A stretch of DNA of 64,000 bases from Staphylotrichum longicolle (taxonomy: Eukaryota; Ascomycota; Sordariomycetes; Sordariales; Chaetomiaceae): contig JAHCVI010000006.1 of NCBI GenBank assembly GCA_019096155.1, positions 62,001 to 126,000 of the forward strand. Reading direction: 5' to 3'. The notes beneath the pieces were generated by a model, which saw only the letters and a program-made list of their open reading frames with translations, was not told the origin of the DNA and did no database searches. The stretch's first letter is position 1; every line of letters begins with the position of its first letter. Made by a program: the position numbers and the translations under genes. This document shows positions 55,240 to 64,000 of this stretch, piece by piece.

Positions 55240-55880
55240 ATGCTGTCCCGCCGGATTGTGCGGGCGTCGCCCTTCCGGGCGGCGGCCCTCCCCTCGGCTG
55301 CGCGACGACTCCCTTTCATCCAACAACGAACGTTCCTCCCTGAGTCCATGGTCGGCAAGAGCAAGATCGAGGAGAAGTACCCCGACTCCGACTACCCGAC
55401 GCTCACGCCCGAGCAGGACCCGGAGATGGTGGGTTGAGCCACAGGCAGAGGGACAGGACACCTCGGGGCTGACAATTTCGCGCAGAACGGCGGCTACATC
55501 AACCCTCCCCGCATCAAGCGCCAGTTCCGCGACCCCCATGCCGACTGGTGGGACAAGCAGGAGCGCAGGAACTTTGGCGAGCCGGTGCACGAAGACCACG
55601 ATGTCCTGGGCATGTTCTCGCCGTACGAGTACACGTGGGTCGGCACGGGCAAGGGCCTGTTCCAGATTGGCTGCTTCGTCGCCGTCTTCCTCAGCGTGTG
55701 CTACGCCGCCAAGTTGACGTACCCGGACCGGCCCAGCTACCCTCGCGAATATGAGGGTGGCCTTGAGAGGGAGCTGGGCGGAGCTGGCGGTATCAGGGCA
55801 AGTCGGATCTCTCGCTGTTGGTTGAGCGGATCGCTAACAGTGCAGTCTAGGCCAGAATGGAGGGCGACGAGGAACCGTAA
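55240..55880 (+). CDS. mitochondrial complex I subunit, NDUFB8 / 20.1-kDa type
   Basis: Three exons (55240..55428, 55486..55797, 55851..55880) give 176 residues. The N-terminus (MLSRRIVRASPFRAAALPSA, RRLPFIQQR) is a typical mitochondrial presequence. The mature part has EKYPDSDYPTLTPEQDPEMN, GGYINPPRIKRQFRDPHADW, WDKQERRNFGEPVHEDHDVL and one membrane helix (LFQIGCFVAVFLSVCYAA). YPDRPSYPREYEGGLERELG follows. This matches NADH dehydrogenase beta-subcomplex subunit 8 (ASHI) of fungi, an accessory subunit in the inner-membrane arm. The last intron starts with GCAAGT (GC-AG class, 55798..55850) after AGG, has a GCTAACAG branch region, and leads to a ten-codon last exon ARMEGDEEP. Without that splice the frame runs into a tail that lacks family features. 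Confidence 0.92.
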
Positions 55881-56810
55881 ATACAAGCGTAAGGGTTGTG
55901 TATATCTGAGGAGCAAGTTAGCAATGTCAACAGAGTCCTTTGTCGCCTTTTCGGTTCTTGCTGTGTTTGCTAAACGTTCTGCGCCGCCCCTGAGTCGCCA
56001 TTGGACCCCCCGACATGCCTTGTCCATGAGAAATTAACGGGAGGCTCCTAGTAACTTTGCTGGTTTCAATGCTCCTTCTCCCATCGATTTCCTGGCACGA
56101 GGTTTTGGACTGCTGCAGGAGCAATCATTCTCGATTGTTGGTCGCCCCAACCCCAAGAATGCCAGAAATCAGGTGGACCTCGATATCTAACACGAAATTC
56201 GTTCGCGAGCAAATTAGGTCAATTCGGCTATCCCACCGCACAGTGTGGCGGACAGCAACAGGCGAACGGGCGACAGTTGGCGGGTCCCGCCATCACGCAA
56301 CTGCCCTTTCAGACACAAACGCAAGTGCGCAGCAACCTGCTCCTGCCATGTAGACTCAGCACATCCGGACCTAACCTCAAAATCCCTATCGCTGACAGGC
56401 ACCAATCGACAAATCGCCAATGGATATCGGATTATCCACGTCATATTGAGGCCGAGAGCGCGGGGGCCTTTGAGTGTGAAGCAGTTGCAGGGTTGTCAAA
56501 AGGAAGGAACAGTTCCTCGAGGGGTATGGGTTTGGCAGCACGCTGCCAGTGTTCCCACCGATAAACCCTCGCTAGCATTGGATCATCGAAGCCACCAGAG
56601 TGGAGGTCGACGCCGACCTAGCTGGCGTCTTTGGGCCTTGCCAACCACCACCGGACGACATTTTGGTTTTCGTGCTTGACCCTTCTTGTTGTCTCGCCTT
56701 TCCTTGGCTTAACTCCTCTCTCGTCTCGTTCTCTTGGTGCACCCTCCATCTTCATCAAACACTTCTTACCTACCTCAGCGTCGCATCGCCGGCGAACGTG
56801 GTCCAGAAGA
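55881..56810. other. intergenic region, promoter of DUF7918-like gene
   Basis: No supported gene lies in these 930 bp. The last 150 bases are C/T-rich (CTTCTTGTTGTCTCGCC and similar), a common transcription-start context in moulds. Confidence 0.4.
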
Positions 56811-58638
56811 ATGCGTTACGACGACTGGGATGTCATCCTCTTCCCCACCGGCCGCGACTCCAAGATTCCTTTCAAGGAGTTCAAAGTTGCCTGCCATGTC
56901 GTGCCTGACCTAGAGCTGGCCCACATCCACGGTGCTTCGGGTGTGCCGGTCATGACGTGTTTCGTGCCGAGCCTTGCTGCTGGCTCTGGTTTTCAGATCT
57001 CCATCCATTGCTGGCGTCGGCCGGACCTGAGCCAGTTTACGCGCACCTACAGCAAGCACACGGATCTTATCAAATTCGAGGCCCGAATTCTGGTGGACGG
57101 ACGCCTGGTGGCGTGCGTTGTGCTACGTGCCAGCTCAAATAGAGGCGTAGGCTGACAGAGAGCAGATCCACCGTCCTCGACCGCGAAGTCAACGGCCCGC
57201 ACCTGATCACCAGCACATGCGGTTCGTTTTCGAGCTCCACCATAAACAGAAACTGGGCAGTGCTAACTAGCTGAGACAGAGTTCACCAAGACGGGCGAGC
57301 TCGAGCGTCTGAGGTTCCCTCACTTTCGCCGCGAGCTGCTGTTTCAAAACCACTGGAGGCCGGGAGACGACATCGGACGTATCAAGATTGTCATCAGCGA
57401 GGGGTTTCCCCGTGACTCGCTTTCGGCCCCGATCGAGCGCGTCAAGAACGTTGTGGCGTTCTCATTCCAGCATGCTCCGCTTGGTGGGTGTCTGCCGTCT
57501 TCCACCCCTCGTCTGTCTGCTAATCCTTGTAGAACTGCTGGAGAGCAATGCCATCGCATGGCCAAACCCATCGATGTGGTGTTCGGTCCTCAACCCGGTC
57601 ATCCCCGTTCCGACCTATCACCAAGACGATGGCCCGAGTTCTCACGCACACTCTCCCGGCAGGAAGTCGTTGCTCCTGAGGAACATCAAGAACCAGACCT
57701 TGCCAGGTCCGGCCATGGCCCATACCACGTTTCAGAACCAAGCAAGCAACAGTCTTTTTGGCGCCCAAGGCCTGCAGATGCCGTTTCTCGGGGACAACAT
57801 AGGATCAGTTGATACGCCGTCGTTCACGGATCCGTTCACCGACTCGGCTTATCTCGAGTGGGCTAGCTCCCTGGTAAACACAGATCCGACTGATGTCTGG
57901 GATGGGACGAGTATTTGGCCGACAAACCCGCGGACCCAGAGGCAGTCTAACTCGGACACCATCATGGCAGACTATATCCCCCCCAACAAGCCGGACCCCA
58001 TGCATGTGTCAGGGCCCAGCCTGGAAGATGAGCCCATGAGCTTGAAGGTTCCGACCAACACGCCCACCGGAGGGTCTACAGACGAGGGTCAGCACACGCA
58101 CAGCGTATCTCACAAAGCGGTTCTTCCTTCTGAATTTGCGTCGACTCTTACCCGGTCGCTCCTGAACCAGCCGTTCCCACTGCCGACCCATCACAACGCG
58201 ACAGTTTCCAGCAAAGACAGCCATCAGCTGCTTGGCCAAGGCAGTTCCATTTTCATGCAGTCCTCCACACGCGCCGACACAACAGGTTTCCGGAAGACCA
58301 TGTTTGGTGCTGACAGCGTCGACTCCGCTGTCCCCATTTCTCTCTCTACAAAGTCCTCGTGCGGCGATATTGGATCCATGATTGCGAGCCTTGGATGTGG
58401 CCAAGATGGATCATTGGCAACGCCGAGCAGCTCTGGCCATACCGAATCGTGCTCTGTCAGCAGCGGTGGCAAGAGCAGCGGCAACGACAACACGGTCACG
58501 AAGCGCACGAGAAACTTCACGCCTGCATCTGTTAGAGCCATCGACGAGGAGGATGAGCCCCGCCGAGTGAGTCCGCATGCGCGGACGGCTGGATACGATG
58601 TGGTGGATATCCTCAGCGACGTCACAGTTGGCAACTGA
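56811..58638 (+). CDS. DUF7918-like conserved fungal protein with long Ser/Thr-rich tail
   Basis: Four exons (56811..57112, 57166..57221, 57280..57483, 57533..58638) give 555 residues; the introns are 53, 58 and 49 bp and all phases match. The N-terminal domain (about 1-190) begins MRYDDWDVILFP and has IPFKEFKVACHVV, FQISIHCWRRP, FEARILVDGRLVASTVLDRE, GELERLRFPHFRREL and GRIKIVISEGFPR. It ends in RVKNVVAFSFQHAPLELLES. This is the pattern of the DUF7918 family, common in moulds and without assigned function. Residues about 200-555 are low-complexity, rich in Ser, Thr and Pro, and probably disordered. The tail ends YDVVDILSDVTVGN. Many copies of such proteins exist per mould genome; a regulatory role is only a guess. 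Confidence 0.82.
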
Positions 58639-61600
58639 ATAAAGCTCTCGCCTTGGAGAGGTTATTGTCTGAGGACAGCTTGGAATCTTACTCTTTCGAC
58701 ATGTCATTAGGAGGTGGTTGTTAACCCATGGGTGGGGGGTCTGTGAATATCGGGTTTGCTAGCCACGAGTCAGTCTTGTTATTGCGATATTGTGGCAGCG
58801 CGTTACCAGTACCGAAAGTTTTGTTAGCTTTATCGCCGTGTCTGACTGACAGTTTGGTTGATTATGCAAAGGCTCAATTACATGTAGAGTATCGTCGAGT
58901 TAATCAAATGGTTGTTCCTTTAATTAATTACTGGCTAGGGTTGTCCAGAAGAATTTCAAGTCAGACGTTGTTTAGAACAAGCCCTCGTTGCGTTTCAGAG
59001 ATGGCCATCCGGAAGTTAGCTCGAGTCTCGAGTACCGCCGAGAAGTGGCCAGGGAGATTTCATCCACGGTCAGCCTGCCACCGGAAGATCTAAGTGTCCA
59101 AGTCTCAAGCCCTTTAGCCAACTAAGAGTTGAGGCGTGCATGACGGTACTTCTCAGCAGTCACGGGAGGTGATCAGCTGTGATAAATGTCAACATTTTTA
59201 CCCCAACGTCAGCTCATGATACTGGGTGAACACATTCCGTTTTCGCGATCAACATCGACCAGCAGTCTAAGATGGACTATGAGGAAGTGGAGTTTGCTGC
59301 ATTCTGTGATTCTGCGCCGATGTGGGGTGAACGCCCTATTGTAAAAAATTCAACATTCCTCGCAGAGGGCCGCAAGGACTCAATTCGGAGGAGAAGCCGG
59401 GAAGGCAGGCGCCGGCTGAATGGCGACGGTTGGGTGTGAGGACGGTTGGTGGCAATTTACTCAACAGAAGGGGAGTAACGCAGGATCGTGACTCGGGATG
59501 GAGGAGCATACCTAGGAACGGACAGTGGGCGTCACAGTTCCCGAGGGGACGTCGAGCATACCTCATCGGGAACGACTACCAAATGTAGCTTTCGGGTTGT
59601 GACTGTTGTTGAGTCATATTTCGCGGTCTGTAGAGCAGCCATCTTGCATTTCTCCCATCCCGTCAGATCCCGTCTCACTGCATCTCACCCCGTCTTGTTC
59701 CTTGATCACCGCAACGTCGCCACGGAGCGTCCGTTGAGGGCTTTTTCTATTCCTGGTTTTTTTTGGCTTTTACATGCACCGCCAACCTTGGCTGCTGCCA
59801 TCAGTGGCGTCGAATTGGCCAGCGTTTTTCGGTTAGGAATTCCTGCATTAGAAAGTGTAGGTCTGGTGACGGGCAACGGGGTCAGACTTGTCAGCCCCTC
59901 GGACCGATCCGGAATGGGGATGTGGGGGACGGGCATGCCGTCCCGGTGGGTCTACCCCGAGCCCGATGGGTTTCTGCCGTGGCGGGGGCGGGAGGGATCG
60001 CACGGTTGAGGCTCGGCTGGGTAAAGAATTCGACAAACATGGGAGCCATTTGTGGAAATCCTGTTGCAAGGGATGTTGTGGGTTCCTCGATGTTATCGTT
60101 TGTCATGACGCGTGGATCTGGCTGGAGGGACATGGCGTCGAGCACCTAACAGGAGTTCGTGCACATGATACACATGAAATGCAAGTATGGCTCCGATCCC
60201 GCTGGGGACGTCTATCTATCTGTACACGTGCAATGTGCGTGTCGATGCCTACTGCAACGGTAGGACAAGATCTCGGTTTCACCACCTCTCGGCCTCTGCC
60301 AGATTCATGGATCATGGACCGGAGATAAGGGGTTGGCTGTCTAGCCCCGAGAATTGACTCCGCAGCTTGTTGCGGAGCCTGCTCCGTTTGGGCCCAGGCA
60401 CGCAGGCTCCATGGTGGAACCAGACCACCAAGGTTAAAATCCTTAATCAGACTTCGTTCAGAAGCCAATCCGCGTGGAAAGTTGCAACACCCGGCATCCC
60501 AGGGCGGCGCAGCGAGGTTGCTGCATTGCTGCATTGAAATGACTGGAAATGATTCAGTTGCTGTAGCAAACTCGGCCGGCGGGTAACGGAGTTTGCAGGA
60601 TTTGCTCCCATCAGATGCCAAGCAGCGTGGCTTGAATCCCGCCATCTCAACGAGCCAAACAAAGAAACGCGATCCTTGGCTCCCGGGGGATTATTGGGGC
60701 CGTGTCCGAGCAAACGGCGCCCGCCTGTCTCGGTTGTTGCGCTAGGGAGCCGGCTGTGTTTCCGAGATTTCGCGGCACACGAAGTTTTTTTTGACTTGTC
60801 AGGCGTCCGACGTGCATGGGTTGAGTCACTTTGGGTGTGGGGTTTTGAAAGAAGGAATTTTTGCGGTTGGTCTTTTCGTTGCGTTGCTGGGTTCCGCCTG
60901 GTTTGGGGGCTCTTTCCCCTGATGGTTTTCAAGCTCACATCAGCACTGGCCACATTCGTTCAATGGATGGAATTTTCTCTTTCCCCCCTCACCCAAGATG
61001 GACAGACTGTCCGCCCGACTACACTGGACACGTCATTTAGCACAACTGAAAAATGCTAAATGGTTCATCGTGACGAATCTGGCGGGCAAACACGCAGAGC
61101 AGGCTCCGAAAGTCAACCCGGTTAAAATTGATTGGAAGGGTCCAGCATGGGTGACTCAGCAGTCGGCGGGAAATTGGCCCGTCCCTGCTTTGACCGTTCT
61201 GGGCCATTCGGGCGGTCCAATGTGGCATCGGCCAAAGCTGAGTTCCGACGACTGACGGAAGCGGACCAGGGAGAAGTGCGAGCAGTGCCGCGCCTCGCGG
61301 GGCAGCCCGGCGGCCCAAGCCAGATCTGGCAGCGCTAGCGAAGGTTCTTGTTGTTAGGCTCCGGGCCATTGGGTTTTCTCGTGGAACTTTTTCTCCTGGG
61401 ATTCGATGCGCAGCCAGGGGCTCGGAGACATGTCGCAGCGGCACGTCATGTCGTTCGTGTCCCAAACGCTTGGCACTCAGCCGCTACCCTCCCGTCTCCC
61501 GTCCGTTTGTGACATGATAAACCCCCTGCCCCGTTCGGCTTTGCAACACCTTGTCCCTGAGACCTCAGGTTTCACTCCCAGTCCTCAGTCTGGCTCCTGA

Positions 61601-61710
61601 TCAGTGAGACGGTTGAAGTTTCCCAGGACGTGAGGTTCTCGCCTTGTTTGACTTTTTCTTCTTTACTATCTAATCCAGCACCCTCACCGTAATCAGCCAC
61701 CCAGCTCATC
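58639..61710. other. gene-poor 3.1-kb stretch
   Basis: This is the longest stretch without a supported gene. Frames such as 59488..60009, 59888..60328 and 60103..60645 overlap one another, have no domains and lack splice partners. Short T and C/T runs occur near 59745-59770 and 60786. It serves as promoter for the MFS pump gene and 3' end for the DUF7918-like gene, and may carry an unrecognised RNA gene or long leader. Confidence 0.4.
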
Positions 61711-63582
61711 ATGGGCAGCAAACCGGAACACCTACCCGGCTCCAAGGTGCCCACCCTGGCCCCCAGCCGCACGAGCGTGTCCGACGACGGCAAGGCCTCG
61801 GTCGCCGGCGAGCAGACCGACGTCGAGGTCGGCTCGTCCAACCCCGTTGAGACATCCTCCCAGAACGAAAAGCACACCTCACAGCTCGATGAGAAGCACA
61901 CCTCCGAATCCCTTGCCCGCCAGGCGACAGCCACTTCCAAGACGGGCAAGCCCCTTGAGGCGACCCCAACCCGTGAAGATGGCAGCGAGTACCCCACAGG
62001 CCTCACCCTCGGCCTGATTGTGCTCGCCCTCTGTCTCAGCGTGTTCACCATGGCATTGGGTATGTCTCCCTCCTCCCTTCCATGTGTCCCATCTTCACCC
62101 AAGCTGACACGGATCCCAGACAATTCCATCATCGCTACCGCCATCCCCAAAATCACCGACCAGTTCCAGTCCCTGCCCGACGTCGGCTGGTACGCCTCGG
62201 CCTACATGCTGACCACAGCCGCCCTGCAGCTCCTCTTTGGCCGCTTCTACACCTTCTTCTCCATCAAATGGGTCTTCCTCCTCGCCATCTTTCTGTTCGA
62301 AGTCGGCTCCCTGATCTGCGGCGTCGCCCAGAACAGCGTCACCCTCATCGTGGGGCGCGCCGTCGCCGGCGTCGGCGCCGCCGGCATCTTCTCGGGCGCG
62401 CTCACCATCCTCGCCTACTCGGTGCCCCTGGCCAAGCGCCCCATCTACACGGGCGCCATCGGGAGCATGTACGGCCTGGCGAGCATCTCGGGCCCGCTGA
62501 TGGGCGGCGCCTTCACCGACCATGTGACGTGGCGGTGGTGCTTCTTCATCAACCTGCCCGTCGGCGGCGTCACCATGGTCGTGATCGCGTGGTTCTTCCC
62601 CGACCCGAAGCGGGAGCCGGTGAACAACGGCGACAGCCTGGCGCAGCGCGTCATGCGGTTCGACCCGTTTGGCACGCTGGTGTTTATGCCCGCCATCATC
62701 AGCCTGCTGCTGGCGCTGCAGTGGGGCGGCACGACCTACGCGTGGGACAGCTGGAGGGTGATCCTGCTGTTTTGCTTCTTTGGCGTGCTGATCCTGGTGT
62801 TTGTGTACATCCAGATCCGGCAGGGGGATCGCGCGACGGTGCCGCCGCGGATTGCGATCAAGCGGAGCGTGTGGTCGTCTGGGTTCTACATCCTCTGCCT
62901 GGGCGGTGCGTTCCTCGGGTCGGTGTACTACCTGCCCATCTGGTTTCAGGCGGTCAAGGGCGCGAGCGCGGTCAAGTCGGGCATCATGAACCTGCCCATG
63001 CTGGTCGCGGTCGTGCTGCTGTCGGTCGTCGCGGGCGGCGCCGTCACCGCCTGGGGGTACTACACGCCGTTCATGCTCGCGAGCAGCGCGCTGTCGGCGA
63101 TCGGGTACGGGCTGACGACCACCTTCGAGCCGGACACGGGCAGCGCGGCGTGGATCGGGTACCAGATCATCATCGGTGCGGGTCTTGGAGCAGGGTTCCA
63201 GCAGCCCCTGATGGCGGTGCAGACGGTGCTCGACATCGCCGACGTGCCCACGGGCATGTCGCTCATCGTCTTCATGCAGACCCTGGGTGGTGCGCTGTTC
63301 GTCGCGGTCGCCCAGAACATCTTCACCAACAAGCTGGTCCAGTACGTCGCCGAGTACGTGCCCGAGATCCCCGACCCGTCCTTCATCCTCGGTGTGGGCG
63401 CCACCAGTGTCGCGCAGGTCGTTGACCCGGCGTTGTTGCCCGGCGTGAAGCTTGCCTTCAACGACGCGCTGACGCAGACCTTTATCGTGTTCACGGCGCT
63501 GTCGGCTATCAGCATTGTCGGAGCGTTGGCGGTCGAGTGGAAGAGCGTCAAGGGCAAGCCCGTCGAGATGGGCATGGCTTAA
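61711..63582 (+). CDS. MFS efflux pump, 14-TM DHA2 / AflT-TOXA type
   Basis: Two exons (61711..62059, 62120..63582) give 603 residues. The 60-bp intron splits MAL|DNSIIATAIPKITDQF, the motif-C-like LDNSI...A.P.I signature of the DHA2 family. It is a multiple of three without a stop and could be read through. A cytosolic Ser/Glu-rich N-terminus (about 95 residues) is followed by 14 hydrophobic segments. Marks include VGWYASAYMLTTAALQLLFG, GRAVAGVGAAGIFSGALTIL and WRWCFFINLPVGG (WRW.F.INLP, typical). YYLPIWFQAVKGASAVKSGI and GAGLGAGFQQPLMAVQ follow. Such pumps sit in the plasma membrane and export toxins or drugs in exchange for protons. They are frequent in, but not limited to, secondary-metabolite clusters; no synthase is in view. 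Confidence 0.92.
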   Translation: MGSKPEHLPGSKVPTLAPSRTSVSDDGKASVAGEQTDVEVGSSNPVETSSQNEKHTSQLDEKHTSESLARQATATSKTGKPLEATPTREDGSEYPTGLTLGLIVLALCLSVFTMALGMSPSSLPCVPSSPKLTRIPDNSIIATAIPKITDQFQSLPDVGWYASAYMLTTAALQLLFGRFYTFFSIKWVFLLAIFLFEVGSLICGVAQNSVTLIVGRAVAGVGAAGIFSGALTILAYSVPLAKRPIYTGAIGSMYGLASISGPLMGGAFTDHVTWRWCFFINLPVGGVTMVVIAWFFPDPKREPVNNGDSLAQRVMRFDPFGTLVFMPAIISLLLALQWGGTTYAWDSWRVILLFCFFGVLILVFVYIQIRQGDRATVPPRIAIKRSVWSSGFYILCLGGAFLGSVYYLPIWFQAVKGASAVKSGIMNLPMLVAVVLLSVVAGGAVTAWGYYTPFMLASSALSAIGYGLTTTFEPDTGSAAWIGYQIIIGAGLGAGFQQPLMAVQTVLDIADVPTGMSLIVFMQTLGGALFVAVAQNIFTNKLVQYVAEYVPEIPDPSFILGVGATSVAQVVDPALLPGVKLAFNDALTQTFIVFTALSAISIVGALAVEWKSVKGKPVEMGMA

Positions 63583-64000
63583 GAAGGATTGTTTGTCTTT
63601 GGATGTACTAATATGGATACCCATCTCCGGTTTGCATTATTTTGGCATTATTGGATAGAGCTCGGTTTGGTTAGACGGCGTTTGGGTTTCGAGGAAGCAC
63701 CTTGTCATGTGCTGAAGAGATAAACCTACCTAATTTATGACTTATTCATCCATGACGGCATGACCATTTCATTCTCAGGGACGCATCTTCCGTGATTACA
63801 TTCAATTAAGGTATGTATCGACGAAGGCAACTAACCTAGGTATCTCGCAAGAACTGGATCAAACGACCATCCCCAAAATGTCACCCTCCTCCGTCCGGTG
63901 CATTGTGACGTTTTCACCAGGCACTCGCCTAGCGGAAGCAACATTTTCTTTGGGTTTGTCTTGTTATCATCCGGACAACTGAGTCATGGCTAAGCTAAGT
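63583..64000. other. 3' flank of MFS pump gene
   Basis: The last 418 bases hold the 3' UTR of the pump and unassigned A/T-richer sequence. No gene was seen before the window ends. Confidence 0.4.

Overview
This window is nuclear DNA of a filamentous ascomycete (Pezizomycotina, most likely Sordariomycetes). Genes are split by short introns (about 49-105 bp) with GT-AG or occasional GC-AG ends and CTNAC-type branch sites. Gene families are typical of moulds: PTH11-type rhodopsin-fold receptors, a HET-domain protein, a NACHT NLR, a HeLo-domain protein, a GMC oxidoreductase and MFS pumps. No tRNA, rRNA, CRISPR or intact transposon was recognised. Gene models were built by eye from ORFs, splice signals and phase; most exon sums are exact multiples of three.

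Layout. 0-7 kb: two PTH11-like receptors around a secreted protein of unknown function. 7-20 kb: an accessory island with a HLTF/RAD5-like SNF2-RING helicase, a NACHT protein ending in C2H2 zinc fingers, and a HET-domain protein. An unrecognised repeat cassette lies at 7.6-7.9, 12.5-13.5 and 20.0 kb, that is on both sides of the island and inside it. 21-32 kb: a third PTH11-like receptor, an AKT2-type alpha/beta hydrolase with a possible peroxisomal C-terminus, a frameshifted GMC oxidoreductase, a decayed APH-type phosphotransferase, a 75-base T tract and an intact NmrA-like reductase. 32-41 kb: small conserved genes, a single-pass membrane protein and an MFS transporter broken by several frameshifts.

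41-48 kb: two large signalling genes face each other tail to tail, 123 bp apart. One is a kinase-Sel1-ankyrin-membrane protein of 1357 residues. The other is a HeLo-pseudokinase whose layout resembles MLKL-type cell-death executors. 48-64 kb: mainly housekeeping genes, namely a 3-ketoacyl-reductase-like SDR, the SWR1 chromatin remodeller divergent from a complex I subunit (NDUFB8 type), a DUF7918-like protein and a 14-TM drug/toxin efflux MFS pump.

How the genes may work together (inference). NLR, HET and HeLo domains belong to fungal non-self recognition and programmed cell death, so the window holds two candidate immune loci: NLR/HET at 13-20 kb and kinase/HeLo-pseudokinase at 41-48 kb. The oxidoreductase, hydrolase and reductase genes at 22-32 kb could be the worn remains of a metabolic cluster, but no core synthase is present.
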